Origin: Conexibacter arvalis
GTDB taxonomy: Bacteria; Actinomycetota; Thermoleophilia; Solirubrobacterales; Solirubrobacteraceae
Reading direction: 5' to 3'
DNA: 64,000 bases
NCBI RefSeq assembly: GCF_014199525.1
Contig: NZ_JACHNU010000007.1
Location: 1 to 64,000, forward strand
Positions 32,239-40,684 of the stretch are shown piece after piece. Under the pieces are notes generated by a model that worked only from the letters and a program-made list of their open reading frames with translations, had not been told where the DNA came from and ran no database searches. Position 1 is the stretch's first letter. Each line of letters starts with the position of its first letter. Made by a program: the position numbers and the translations under genes.

Positions 32239-33326
32239 AGGGGGACGGGGTGGTCGACGCCGCGGAGGCGGCGGTTGGGGAGCGACGACCAGCGCCAGTG
32301 GGCGTCGTCGCCGATCGCCTCGCGGGTCGCGCCGGCGGCGACGACGCTGCCGGGGCGGGCGATGCCGGTGATGCGGCTGGCGATGTTGACCGGGCTGCCG
32401 TACCAGTCGCCGGCGCGCCCGAGCACGGGGCCGGTCGCGACGCCGGCGCGCAGGCGCGGGAACTCGTCGCCCTCCTCCTCGGCGGCGGCGACCAGCTCCA
32501 GCGAGGTCTCCAACAGCGCGTCGGGGTCGGGCGAGACGAGCATCGCCGCGTCGCCGATCGTCTTCACCAGCCGCACCGGCGGACGGGCGGCGGTCGCCTC
32601 GCCGGCGAGCTCGCCCAGCCGCCGCGCGATCGCACCCAGCTCCTCCGCCGGCACCCGCTCGCCGAGCTTCGTGAAGCCGACGAGGTCGGCGAAGGCGATC
32701 GACATCGGCACCGCGCCGAGCACGCCGCCGCGCGCCAGCTCCGCACGCCCGACGACGTCGGTCCGGAGCTGGTCGCGCAGGTGCATGTTCAGCACCTGCT
32801 GCATCACGACGCCGAGCTGCGGGCCGAGCGTCGCGCTCGCGGCGGCGTAGCGGTCGCTCAGCTCCTGCTCGCCGATCCCGGGCTGGAGGAAGGCGTCGCG
32901 CACGAGCGTCCGCAACGTCGCGGCGACCCGCGCGAGCCCCTCGCCGAGCACGCGCGCCACCTCGAGGATCCCCTCCTCCGAGAGGCCGGCGGCGTGGAAC
33001 AGCTTCAGCCGCGCGGCCGCCTCGACGTCGCTGTCGGTCAGCACGCGGTCGTCGGGATCGGGGCGCGGCAGGCCGAGCTCCTGACGCATCTTCAGCACCA
33101 GCTCCAGCGGCAGGCCGACCCGCTCGGCGACCTCGCGCGCCGTGTACTGCTCGGTGCCGAGCATCCGCTCGACCTGCAGCAGCACGAGGCGGTCCTCGGC
33201 CGCCGCCCGCTTCAGCTCCTCCAGCGGGATCCCGTCGGCGAGCAGCCGCTCCAGCAGCACGATCCGATCGGCGCGCGCCTGCGCGTCCTCGATCCCCTCA
33301 AGCAGCCCCTCCGCGGCGAAGTCCAT
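32199..33326 (-). CDS. Class III adenylate cyclase, Rv1264-like (375 aa)
   Basis: The N-terminal half is an all-helical regulatory domain of the pH-sensing kind found in mycobacterial Rv1264 (A-R-E-V-A-E-R-V-G-L-P ... D-V-E-A-A-A-R-L). The catalytic domain from about residue 200 has I-A-F-A-D-L-V-G-F-T (first metal Asp), V-K-T-I-G-D-A-A-M (substrate Lys and second metal Asp), and G-S-P-V-N-I-A-S-R-I (transition-state Asn and Arg). The catalytic set looks complete, so cAMP production is predicted, perhaps activated by acid as in Rv1264 (inference). TAGGCT lies 8 bases before ATG 33326. It is soluble, with no membrane helix. Confidence 0.88.
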   Translation of the reverse strand: MDFAAEGLLEGIEDAQARADRIVLLERLLADGIPLEELKRAAAEDRLVLLQVERMLGTEQYTAREVAERVGLPLELVLKMRQELGLPRPDPDDRVLTDSDVEAAARLKLFHAAGLSEEGILEVARVLGEGLARVAATLRTLVRDAFLQPGIGEQELSDRYAAASATLGPQLGVVMQQVLNMHLRDQLRTDVVGRAELARGGVLGAVPMSIAFADLVGFTKLGERVPAEELGAIARRLGELAGEATAARPPVRLVKTIGDAAMLVSPDPDALLETSLELVAAAEEEGDEFPRLRAGVATGPVLGRAGDWYGSPVNIASRITGIARPGSVVAAGATREAIGDDAHWRWSSLPNRRLRGVDHPVPLYRVRPADPTPSG

Positions 33327-33394
33327 CGCCGCGGAGCCTACCGGCGGCGCGAAGAGGGAAGGGGCGGCCGACGAGGGTGGCGGGCGGTGCGGGC

Positions 33395-33545
33395 GCGGGC
33401 GGTGGGCGAGCGAGCGGGGGGGCCGGCGCAGCGGGCGGGCGGCGGCGGACGGTGGGCGAGTGAGCCCGGGCGGGCGGGCGGCGTCGGCGCGGACGGTGGG
33501 CGGGCGAGCGGAGGCGAGCCGCGCAGCGGGCGGGCGGCGAGCGGT
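33395..33545. repeat. G-rich degenerate repeats
   Basis: Units resembling GGACGGTGGGCGAG recur near 33400, 33448 and 33491, and GCGCAGCGGGCGGGCGGCG occurs at 33426 and 33521. Several G-runs sit close together on the plus strand and could form G-quadruplexes. No gene is seen in 33327-33564. Confidence 0.55.
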
Positions 33546-33564
33546 GACGTGGGCCGGCGGCCGC

Positions 33565-34677
33565 TCAGGCGAACAGGAAGCCGCCGACGCGCAGCAGGCC
33601 GGCGGCGTCGTGGACGTCGTCGTCGAGGTGGGGGACGAGCACGAGCGGCACCTCCGGTCCGAGCCGCTCCTGCAGGTGGGCGACGTTCTCGCGGTCGCGC
33701 AGCGCGAGCGCGTGCTCGTCGGCGAAGCAGGCGGCGACGCTGCGGGCGACGCCGCCCGGCAGACCGGTCTCGGCGACGATCCGCGCCGCGAGCCCGTCGA
33801 GCGGCTCGTCGCCGAGCTGGTCGGCGTGGACGCGGTTGACGATCGCGCCGCCGAAGCCCATCCGCGCGGCCTTCAGCTTGCGGTGGAAGTAGATCGCCTC
33901 GTCGATCGGCTCGCGCTCGGGCGACGTGACGAGCAGGAAGCGGGTCGCCGGGTCGTGCAGCAGCGCCTCGACCTGCGCGGCGCGCGCTCTGAACCCCTCC
34001 AGCAGGCCGCCGAGCAGGCGGAAGAAGTTCGACAGGTCGGTCAGCAGGTCGACGCCGGTGATCCGCTTCAGGACGCTCATCGCCATCCCCGCCGGCCGGC
34101 CGAGCAGCCGCATCCCGACGTTGCCGGGCCGCAGCAGCGCCTGCAGCGCGCGGCCCTCGAAGAACTGCGTCAGGCGGTCGGGCGCGTCGAGGAAGTCGAG
34201 CGCGTTGCGCGACGGCGGCGTGTCGAGCACCAGCAGGTCGAAGCGTCCGCTCTCGGCGAGGTCGTGCAGCTTCGCGATCGCGGTGAACTCCTGGGAGCCG
34301 GCCACAGCGCCCGACAGCTCACGGTAGATGCGGTTGGAGAGGATCTCCTCGCGCGTGCGCTCGTCGGGCGCGAGCCGCTCGATCAGGTCGTCGAAGGTGC
34401 GCTTGGCGTCGAGCTGGAGCGCCCACAGCTCGCCGGCGAGCGGCGCACCGGCGGTCGCGAACGCGGCCGGGTCGACGCGCACCGGCTCGTTGCCCAGCGC
34501 GTCGAGGCCGAGCGCGTCGGCGAGGCGCTGGGCGGGGTCGATCGTGACGACGCAGACGGTCAGCCCGCGCGCCGCCATCCCGGCCGCGATCGCCGCCGAG
34601 GTCGTCGTCTTGCCGACGCCGCCCGAACCGCCGCAGACGCAGACCCGCGTCCCCTCCAGCCACCGCTCGACGCCCAT
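33565..34677 (-). CDS. ArsA/Get3-like ATPase, second of a pair (370 aa)
   Basis: P-loop ATPase of the ArsA/GET3 class: G-G-S-G-G-V-G-K-T-T-T-S-A-A (deviant Walker A with a signature Lys position), V-T-I-D-P-A-Q-R-L-A-D-A-L-G switch I, and L-L-V-L-D-T-P-P-S-R-N-A-L-D-F-L switch II. The arsenite-binding cysteines of true ArsA are not evident, so oxyanion export is unlikely. The pair resembles mycobacterial Rv3679-Rv3680, Get3-like proteins reported to protect against toxic metabolites. ATG 34677 shares one base with the upstream stop (TGATG), so a heteromeric complex with that gene is likely. Confidence 0.82.
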   Translation of the reverse strand: MGVERWLEGTRVCVCGGSGGVGKTTTSAAIAAGMAARGLTVCVVTIDPAQRLADALGLDALGNEPVRVDPAAFATAGAPLAGELWALQLDAKRTFDDLIERLAPDERTREEILSNRIYRELSGAVAGSQEFTAIAKLHDLAESGRFDLLVLDTPPSRNALDFLDAPDRLTQFFEGRALQALLRPGNVGMRLLGRPAGMAMSVLKRITGVDLLTDLSNFFRLLGGLLEGFRARAAQVEALLHDPATRFLLVTSPEREPIDEAIYFHRKLKAARMGFGGAIVNRVHADQLGDEPLDGLAARIVAETGLPGGVARSVAACFADEHALALRDRENVAHLQERLGPEVPLVLVPHLDDDVHDAAGLLRVGGFLFA

Positions 34678-35618
34678 CAGAGCGCCGCCTCGAGCCGGTC
34701 GGCGAGCAGCTCCAGCCCGTCGCGGTCGACGGTCGGGGCGAACAGGTACGGCAGCGTCAGCGGCTCGGCGCCGAGCCCGGCGGTCAGCCGCTCCACCTGC
34801 TCGCGCTGGGCGCCGGCGCGGACGTGCTCGGAGTGGGCCGCCTGCAGCGCCGCGGCGACCGCCGGCGAGGTGCCGGGGCCGGCGAGCGCGAGCGCGTCGG
34901 CGACTCTGCGCGCCTGGCGCGGGCCGAGCCGGTCGGGCACGAGCGCGTTGACGACCGCGAGCGCCAGCTCGATCCCCAGCTCGTCGCGCAGCCGCCGCCG
35001 CAGCCCGAGCGTCTCGTTGACCGGCATCTCCTCGGCCAGCGCGACGGCGACGACGGCCGTCTGCGCCGGGTCGGTGAAGCTCTCGTCGAGCGCGCGGCCC
35101 TGGCCGGCGATCGGCCCGACCCTCGCGATCTCGGCGAAGGTCCGCGGCGTGCGCAGCGCCGCGATCCCGTGGCCGGTCGCGTGCGCGTCGACGACGACGA
35201 GGTCGTACGGCTCGGTGCCGGCGGCGCGCCGCTCCGGCTGCGCCAGCTCCCATGCCTTGCCGAGCGTCAGCAGCTCGCGCATGCCGGGGGTGGCCGAGAG
35301 GAAGGCGTGGAAGGTGCGCGAGCCCGACAGCACCCCGCCGAGCGCGCCGGCCTTCAGGTGGAGGTAGTCGTCGAGCGCGTGCTGCGCGTCGATCGAGATC
35401 GTGAAGAGGTTCTCCGCGAGCCGCAGCTCGTGCGCGTGGCCTGCGCCGTCGGTGCGGCCGAAGGCGGCCGCGACCCGGTCCTGGCCGCTCAGCTCGGCGA
35501 CGATCGTGCGCAGTCCGCGGCGCGCGGCGGCGATCCCGAGCGCGGCCGCGACGGTCGACTTGCCGACGCCGCCCTTGCCGGTAACGAACAGCATGCGCTT
35601 GTCGGAGAGGCCCGCCAC
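34677..35618 (-). CDS. ArsA/Get3-like ATPase, first of a pair (313 aa)
   Basis: N-terminal F-V-T-G-K-G-G-V-G-K-S-T-V-A-A-A-L is a standard deviant Walker A. E-L-S-G-Q-D follows as the switch I region, and Y-D-L-V-V-V-D-A-H-A-T-G-H-G holds the switch II Asp. It is shorter than its partner and lacks a clear membrane or metal site. It matches the Rv3679-like half of the mycobacterial pair. GTG 35618 is preceded by TAGGCT 8 bases upstream, indicating a leaderless operon of two genes. It is divergent from parA. Confidence 0.82.
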   Translation of the reverse strand: MAGLSDKRMLFVTGKGGVGKSTVAAALGIAAARRGLRTIVAELSGQDRVAAAFGRTDGAGHAHELRLAENLFTISIDAQHALDDYLHLKAGALGGVLSGSRTFHAFLSATPGMRELLTLGKAWELAQPERRAAGTEPYDLVVVDAHATGHGIAALRTPRTFAEIARVGPIAGQGRALDESFTDPAQTAVVAVALAEEMPVNETLGLRRRLRDELGIELALAVVNALVPDRLGPRQARRVADALALAGPGTSPAVAAALQAAHSEHVRAGAQREQVERLTAGLGAEPLTLPYLFAPTVDRDGLELLADRLEAAL

Positions 35619-35735
35619 GCGCCGTCAGCCTACCCGCGCGCCCGGTCTGCCGGCGGTGCGCCGGCGCGAGGAGGAATCGCCGCCGGGGCTGCGAATAGAG
35701 GCGCGTATGGGTTTTCGGACGCATCGGAGTCATCA

Positions 35736-36503
35736 GTGAACGGCCAGGCCAAGGTCATCGCCTTCGCCAACCAGAAGGGCGGCGTCGCGAAGACCACCAC
35801 GACGCTCAACCTCGCCGTGGCCTTCGCCGAGGAGGGCCACCGCGTGCTCTGCTGCGACATGGATCCGCAGGGCAACCTGACGATGTCGCAGGGGATCGAC
35901 CCGGACACCGTCGAGACCTCGATGTACCACGTGCTGGTCCATCACGTCTCGATCCGAGAGGTGATCCGCCGCCGCGAGATCGACGTCGCCTGCGCGTCGA
36001 TCGACCTCGCAGGCGCGGAGATCGCGATGTCGACCCAGATCGGCCGCGAGCGCTCCCTGGAGAAGGCGTTCCGCCCGATCAAGGACGACTACGACTTCAT
36101 CTTCATCGACACCCCGCCGAGCCTCGGGCTGCTCACGATCAACGCCCTGACGGCGGCGGACAAGGTGATCGTCCCCGTGCAATGCGAGTATCTGTCGATG
36201 CGCGGGCTCCTCCAGCTCCAGAACACGCTCACGATGATCCGCGAGAACCTGAACCCGAACGTCGACATCGAAGGCATCCTGCCGACGCTCGTCGACACGC
36301 GGACGCTGCATGCCAAGGAGGCGATCGAGCTGCTCGAGGAGAGCTTCGGAGAGCGCGTGTTCGCGTCGCGCATCCGCAAGACGGTGAGGTTCGCGGAGGC
36401 GCCTGTGCAGGGCATGTCCGTGCTGAAGTACGACCCTGACGGCATGGCAGCCCACGCCTACCGGCAGCTCGCGAAGGAGGTTCTCCACAATGGCCAGCGG
36501 TAG
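35736..36503 (+). CDS. parA: ParA/Soj-family ATPase (255 aa)
   Basis: Walker-type ATPase: I-A-F-A-N-Q-K-G-G-V-A-K-T-T-T-T-L-N-L-A (the two Lys of ParA/MinD proteins), C-D-M-D-P-Q-G-N-L-T, and F-I-D-T-P-P-S-L-G-L-L-T. Ends like chromosomal Soj proteins (A-Y-R-Q-L-A-K-E-V). GTG 35736 has GGAG 6 bases upstream. No parB follows. Instead the stop overlaps an ftsZ gene by 14 bases, so this ParA is more likely to act in placing the division ring, as MinD or MipZ do, than in chromosome partition. That role is inference from context. Confidence 0.85.
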   Translation: MNGQAKVIAFANQKGGVAKTTTTLNLAVAFAEEGHRVLCCDMDPQGNLTMSQGIDPDTVETSMYHVLVHHVSIREVIRRREIDVACASIDLAGAEIAMSTQIGRERSLEKAFRPIKDDYDFIFIDTPPSLGLLTINALTAADKVIVPVQCEYLSMRGLLQLQNTLTMIRENLNPNVDIEGILPTLVDTRTLHAKEAIELLEESFGERVFASRIRKTVRFAEAPVQGMSVLKYDPDGMAAHAYRQLAKEVLHNGQR

Positions 36504-38112
36504 ACGCGCGAGCATGAGGGAGGGGCCGCTCGCGGCGCTCTTCCGCAGAACCGAGGAGGAGGGGCTCGACGGGCGCGGCGCGTCCGCCGACGGCGCCTCC
36601 GCCCCGCAGGCTCCGGCCGCTCCCGCCGCGTCGCAGGCGCAGGCGGCGACGCCGGCGCAGCCCGCGCAGCAGCCGCTGCCGCAGGTCGACCGCGCCCCGG
36701 CGCCGGCGACGCCGGCCGCCCGCGAGGCCGACGACCGCCCGCACCCGTCGCTGCGCCGCGACCTCCCGCCCGCTCCCGTCGAGCAGCCGCCGGCGATCCC
36801 GTCGCCGCAGGAGCGGCTGCGCCAGGCATTCTCGGCCGACATCCCGGAGAACATGATGGAGCCGCCGGCCCCCGTCTCTGCCCCGCGCGACGTCTACGAC
36901 ACGCGCATCGACGACCCCGGCCTGCCCTCGGCCGCCTACGGCACGGGCCGCCAGCACGGCCCCGTCCTGCGCGTCGTCGGCGTCGGCGGCGGCGGCGTCA
37001 ACGCCGTCAACCGGATGGTCGAGGCCGAGGTCCACGGCGTCGAGTTCATCGCCGTCAACACCGACGTGCAGTCGCTGCAGCAGTCGGCGGCCCACCTGAC
37101 CCTCCACATCGGCGCGAACGTCACGCGCGGCCTGGGCTCCGGCTCGGACCCGTCGATCGGCCACAGAGCGGCGATGGAGGAGTACGACAAGATCAAGTCG
37201 CTGCTGAAGGGCTCCGACATGATCTTCATCACCGCCGGCGAGGGCGGCGGCACCGGCACCGGCGCGGCGCCGGTCGTCGCGCGGATCGCCCGCGAGGTCG
37301 GCGCGCTGACCGTCGGCATCGTCACGAAGCCGTTCGGCTTCGAGGGCTCCCGCCGCAAGGCCCAGGCCGACGAGGGCATCGAGGCGCTCGCGACCGAGGT
37401 CGACACGCTGATCGTCGTCCCCAACAACCGGCTGCTGTCGGTGCTGGAGCGCGGCACCTCGATGGTCGACGCCTTCCGCGTCGCCGACGACGTGCTGCGC
37501 CAGGGCGTGCAGGGGATCTCCGACCTCGTCACGCTGCCGGGCCTGATCAACCTCGACTTCGCCGACGTGCGCACGATCATGGCCGACGCCGGCAGCGCGC
37601 TGCTCGGGATCGGCATGGGCGCCGGCGAGCGGCGCGCGATCGACGCCGCCGAGCAGGCCGTCGCCTCGCCGCTGCTGGAGACGAGCATGGACGGCGCCCG
37701 CTCGATCCTGCTGTCGATCACCGGCGGGCACGACCTCTCGCTGTGGGAGGTCAACGAGGCGGCGAAGGCGGTCTCCGAGGCGGCCCACCCGGACGCGAAC
37801 ATCATCTTCGGCGCGACGGTCGACGAGAAGCTCGACGACCAGGTGTGGGTGACGGTCGTCGCGACCGGCTACGGCGATCCGCGCCCGCCGCGGCTGACGC
37901 GCGAGGAGCTGCTCGGCGCCGACATCGGCCGCCCGCGTGACGAGCGCCCGGCCCACCGCGAGCCGCGCCCGGCGCCGACGCAGTACGCCGAGCCGGCCGG
38001 CGAGGTGCGCGTCGCGCGTACGAGCGAGCCGCGCCCCGAGCCGGTCCGTGCGCAGCGGCGCGAGCGGGCCGCCGGCGAGATCGACGTGCCCGAGTTCATC
38101 CCGGTGCGCTGA
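36490..38112 (+). CDS. ftsZ: FtsZ with a long N-terminal extension (540 aa)
   Basis: GTPase that forms the division ring. The canonical core starts only at about residue 158 (V-L-R-V-V-G-V-G-G-G-G-V-N-A-V-N-R-M). The tubulin signature G-G-G-T-G-T-G and the T7 loop N-L-D-F-A-D-V are intact, so GTP hydrolysis should work. The C-terminus ends E-I-D-V-P-E-F-I-P-V-R, the usual SepF/FtsA-binding tail. The first 157 residues are new: a basic motif near the start (S-M-R-E-G-P-L-A-A-L-F-R-R), then a Pro/Ala/Gln-rich linker, then Q-E-R-L-R-Q-A-F. Normal FtsZ has about 10 residues before the core. ATG 36490 lies inside the end of parA. No dcw-cluster genes are adjacent. Confidence 0.92.
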   Translation: MASGRRASMREGPLAALFRRTEEEGLDGRGASADGASAPQAPAAPAASQAQAATPAQPAQQPLPQVDRAPAPATPAAREADDRPHPSLRRDLPPAPVEQPPAIPSPQERLRQAFSADIPENMMEPPAPVSAPRDVYDTRIDDPGLPSAAYGTGRQHGPVLRVVGVGGGGVNAVNRMVEAEVHGVEFIAVNTDVQSLQQSAAHLTLHIGANVTRGLGSGSDPSIGHRAAMEEYDKIKSLLKGSDMIFITAGEGGGTGTGAAPVVARIAREVGALTVGIVTKPFGFEGSRRKAQADEGIEALATEVDTLIVVPNNRLLSVLERGTSMVDAFRVADDVLRQGVQGISDLVTLPGLINLDFADVRTIMADAGSALLGIGMGAGERRAIDAAEQAVASPLLETSMDGARSILLSITGGHDLSLWEVNEAAKAVSEAAHPDANIIFGATVDEKLDDQVWVTVVATGYGDPRPPRLTREELLGADIGRPRDERPAHREPRPAPTQYAEPAGEVRVARTSEPRPEPVRAQRRERAAGEIDVPEFIPVR

Positions 38113-38160
38113 GGCCGGAGGCCGGAGCCGGCGCGCTCCGGCCCGCGACAGCTCATGACC

Positions 38161-38192
38161 GGCGGGGCCGGCGCGCACGCGCCGGCCCCGCC
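38161..38192 (+). terminator. Strong hairpin terminator
   Basis: Perfect 14-bp stem GGCGGGGCCGGCGC / GCGCCGGCCCCGCC with a 4-base loop after ftsZ. Confidence 0.8.
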
Positions 38193-38255
38193 GTCGTTCG
38201 CGCCCGGCCGACGGCTTCCGCCACGCGCGCCCGCCGCACGTGGGATGCTGGCGCC

Positions 38256-39791
38256 GTGACCGCAGTTCCGAGCAGAGGGCGCGGCGTCGTCGCGGCCGGC
38301 CACCCCGTCTCGGCCGAGGCGGGGGCGGAGGCGCTGCGCGCGGGCGGCAACGCGGTCGACGCCGCGCTCGCGGCGATGGTGACCTCGTTCGCCGCCGAGC
38401 CGTTGCTGACCGGTCTCGGCGCCGGCGGCTACATGCTCGTCGTCCCCGGCGAGGGGCCGACGTGGCCCGGCGAGGAGCGCGACCCGGTGCTGCTCGACTT
38501 CTTCGTCGAGGTCCCCGGCCGCGGCGCCGACCACGACGGCCGCGGCGAGCTGGTGCCGGTCTCGGTCTCCTTCGGCGACGCCGTCCAGGTCTTCAACGCC
38601 GGCGCGGCGTCGGTCGGCACCTACGGGATGCCGCGCGGCGTCTGCGACGCGGCGGAGCGGTTCGGGCGGATCCCGCTGGCGGAGCTGGTCGCCCCGGCGG
38701 CCGCGCTCGCCCGCGCCGGCGTCCCGCTCAATCCCGAGCAGGCGTACGTCGTCGAGATCCTCGACGGGATATGCCGGCTGACGCCCGGCGTCGCGGCGAT
38801 CTTCGCGCCCGACGGGCGGCTGCTCGGCGAGGGCGAGGCGATCCGGCAGCCGGAGCTGGCGGCGACGCTGGAGCTGCTCGCCGGCGAGGGCGCGCGGCCG
38901 TTCTACGAGGGCGAGATCGCGGCCGCCGCGACGGCCGTGCTCGCCGAGCAGGGCGGCCTGCTGACGGCCGCCGACCTCGCCGCCTACGAGACCGTCGCGC
39001 GGCCGCCGGTGCGCGCCGCCTACCGCGGCCGCGAGGTCCTCTCCAACCCGCCGCCGTCGGCCGGCGGGACGCTGATCGCCTACGCGCTGGCGCTGCTGGA
39101 GCGGGAACGCGACGCGGCGGGAGACGGCGGCGGGCCGACGGCGCGTCAGCTGGTGGAGGCGATGCGCGCCTCCCAGGCGGAGCGCACGCCCGACTTCCTC
39201 GACGGCCTCGCGCGCGAGGGCTTCCTCGACGAGTTCCTCGCCGCGCGGCTGGGCTCGACGACCCACGTCTCGGTGCTCGACGGCGCCGGCGGCGCCTGCA
39301 GCGTCACCTGCTCCAACGGCGAGGGCGCCGGCATCGTCGTGCCGGGCACCGGGATCCACCTCAACAACATGCTCGGCGAGCAGGACCTCAACCCGCTCGG
39401 CTTCCACCGCTTCGCGCCCGGCCGCCGCCTGCCGAGCATGATGGCGCCGACGGTCGTGCTGCGCGACGGCCGGCCCGAGCTGGTGCTCGGCAGCGCCGGC
39501 TCCAACCGCATCCGCTCGGCGATCCTGCAGACGATCGTCGCCGTCGTCGACCACGGCCTCACCGCCGACGCCGCGGTGCGGGCGCCGCGGATCCACTTCG
39601 AGGACGGGATCGTCTACGCCGAGCCGGGCGCCGACACCGACGAGCTGGAGCAGGACGGCCACGCGATCGCCCGCTTCAGAGCGCGCAACCTCTTCTTCGG
39701 CGGCGTCCAGGCCGTCGAGCGCGATCCGGCGACCGGAGCGCTGTCGGGCGGCGGCGACCCGCGGCGGGGCGGAGCGGCGGTGGTCGCGTGA
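38256..39791 (+). CDS. Gamma-glutamyltransferase family protein (511 aa)
   Basis: Ntn-hydrolase that cleaves itself before a catalytic Thr. L-G-S-T-T-H-V-S-V-L-D places that Thr at residue 335; the large subunit would be 1-334 and the small one 335-511. Also present: G-G-N-A-V-D-A-A-L-A (about 30), G-L-G-A-G-G-Y-M at 50, N-N-M-L-G-E, and P-S-M-M-A-P-T-V-V near 410. No signal peptide is visible, so it should be cytoplasmic, unlike enteric enzymes. It could act on glutathione-like or other gamma-glutamyl compounds; acylase-type activity is also possible. GTG 38256 follows a GATGCT box by 6 bases. Confidence 0.85.
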   Translation: MTAVPSRGRGVVAAGHPVSAEAGAEALRAGGNAVDAALAAMVTSFAAEPLLTGLGAGGYMLVVPGEGPTWPGEERDPVLLDFFVEVPGRGADHDGRGELVPVSVSFGDAVQVFNAGAASVGTYGMPRGVCDAAERFGRIPLAELVAPAAALARAGVPLNPEQAYVVEILDGICRLTPGVAAIFAPDGRLLGEGEAIRQPELAATLELLAGEGARPFYEGEIAAAATAVLAEQGGLLTAADLAAYETVARPPVRAAYRGREVLSNPPPSAGGTLIAYALALLERERDAAGDGGGPTARQLVEAMRASQAERTPDFLDGLAREGFLDEFLAARLGSTTHVSVLDGAGGACSVTCSNGEGAGIVVPGTGIHLNNMLGEQDLNPLGFHRFAPGRRLPSMMAPTVVLRDGRPELVLGSAGSNRIRSAILQTIVAVVDHGLTADAAVRAPRIHFEDGIVYAEPGADTDELEQDGHAIARFRARNLFFGGVQAVERDPATGALSGGGDPRRGGAAVVA

Positions 39792-40315
39792 TGCTCGGCT
39801 GGCGCCTCGCATCCCGTTCGAGAACGCGCCAGCGGCTCGTGCTCGGGGCGGAAAGCGGAAGGCCTCAGAACTCGCCAGGGGCTCGTGCTCGACGGCGCTC
39901 GCTGCGCCGGCGGCTCGTTCTCGGGGCCGCGGCCGCGGTCGCGCTCACCGCGGCCGGCTGCGGCGGCGCCTACTCGGACCTGCTGGCGATCGAGCGGACC
40001 GGCTCGCTGCCGGACGCGCGGGTCTCGTTCGTCATCAACGACGGCGGCACGATCCGCTGCGACGGAGGGGAGGAGGAGCAGCTGCCGTCGAAGCTGCTGC
40101 TGGAGGCGCGCGACATCGTCGACGCGCTGAGAGCCGAGTTCGAGGCGAGAACGGTCTATCCGCGCTCGTCGTCGGCGCTGCTGCGCTTCAGAGCGGAGAC
40201 GGCCGACGGCGAGATGGCCTTCAGCGACGTCGACGGGCCCCGCGACCCCGACGTCGCGCGGCTCGTGCTGCTAGTGCGCAGAACGGCGCAGCAGATGTGC
40301 GGGACCGCGCGCTGA
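39791..40315 (+). CDS. Putative small lipoprotein (174 aa)
   Basis: ATG 39791 shares a base with the previous stop (TGATG). The first 40 residues are Arg-rich and repetitive. A lipoprotein-type signal follows (L-V-L-G-A-A-A-A-V-A-L-T-A-A-G-C, Cys about 57). The distance to the Cys is too long for a normal signal peptide, so the real start may lie further in, although I see no better ribosome-binding site. The DNA of the Arg-rich part contains three copies of a GGCTCGT-x-CTCG segment (near 39834, 39883 and 39911), a sign of local duplication. The mature part (about 115 residues) is of unknown function. Confidence 0.55.
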   Translation: MLGWRLASRSRTRQRLVLGAESGRPQNSPGARARRRSLRRRLVLGAAAAVALTAAGCGGAYSDLLAIERTGSLPDARVSFVINDGGTIRCDGGEEEQLPSKLLLEARDIVDALRAEFEARTVYPRSSSALLRFRAETADGEMAFSDVDGPRDPDVARLVLLVRRTAQQMCGTAR

Positions 40316-40319
40316 GCGC

Positions 40320-40601
40320 TCAGTCCTGGCCGGCCTCCTTGGCGGCCTCCGCCGTCCCGCTCCAGTCGCCGGCGGCCTCCTCCGCGGCGTCGTCGGGCGG
40401 AGAGTCCTCGCGCGGGCGGGCGCCGGGCACGCTCGGATCCTCGCGCAGCGCCTCCCACTCCTTGCGCGTCGCCTCGATGTCGCGCTCGACGCGGTCGCTC
40501 TCGCGCTGCATCGCGGCGACCTCGTCGTCGCGGATCCGCTCGAGGTGGTGGATCCCCGCCTCGTCGTCGGGGGCTCGGTCGGTCGCTCTGCTGCGGTCCA
40601 T
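40320..40601 (-). CDS. Small acidic coiled-coil protein, unknown function (93 aa)
   Basis: Starts at ATG 40601 with a TAGCCA box 10 bases upstream. Residues about 18-55 (H-H-L-E-R-I-R-D-D-E-V-A-A-M-Q-R-E-S-D) form one amphipathic helix with heptad spacing, likely a coiled coil; the rest is acidic and disordered. No domain is recognised. It ends 4 bases from the convergent lipoprotein stop. Codon use matches the neighbours, which supports a real gene. Confidence 0.6.
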   Translation of the reverse strand: MDRSRATDRAPDDEAGIHHLERIRDDEVAAMQRESDRVERDIEATRKEWEALREDPSVPGARPREDSPPDDAAEEAAGDWSGTAEAAKEAGQD

Positions 40602-40684
40602 GCGACCTGGCTACCCGCCGTCGCCCCGGCGCAAGCGGTTGGCGTCGGCGCCGCCCGCCCTGCGCGGCGCGCCGCCGGGCGCCC

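Noticed and set aside
33565-35618. Arsenite resistance operon
   Set aside because: ArsA-like ATPases only; no arsB, arsC, arsR, and the ArsA metal-site Cys are not evident.
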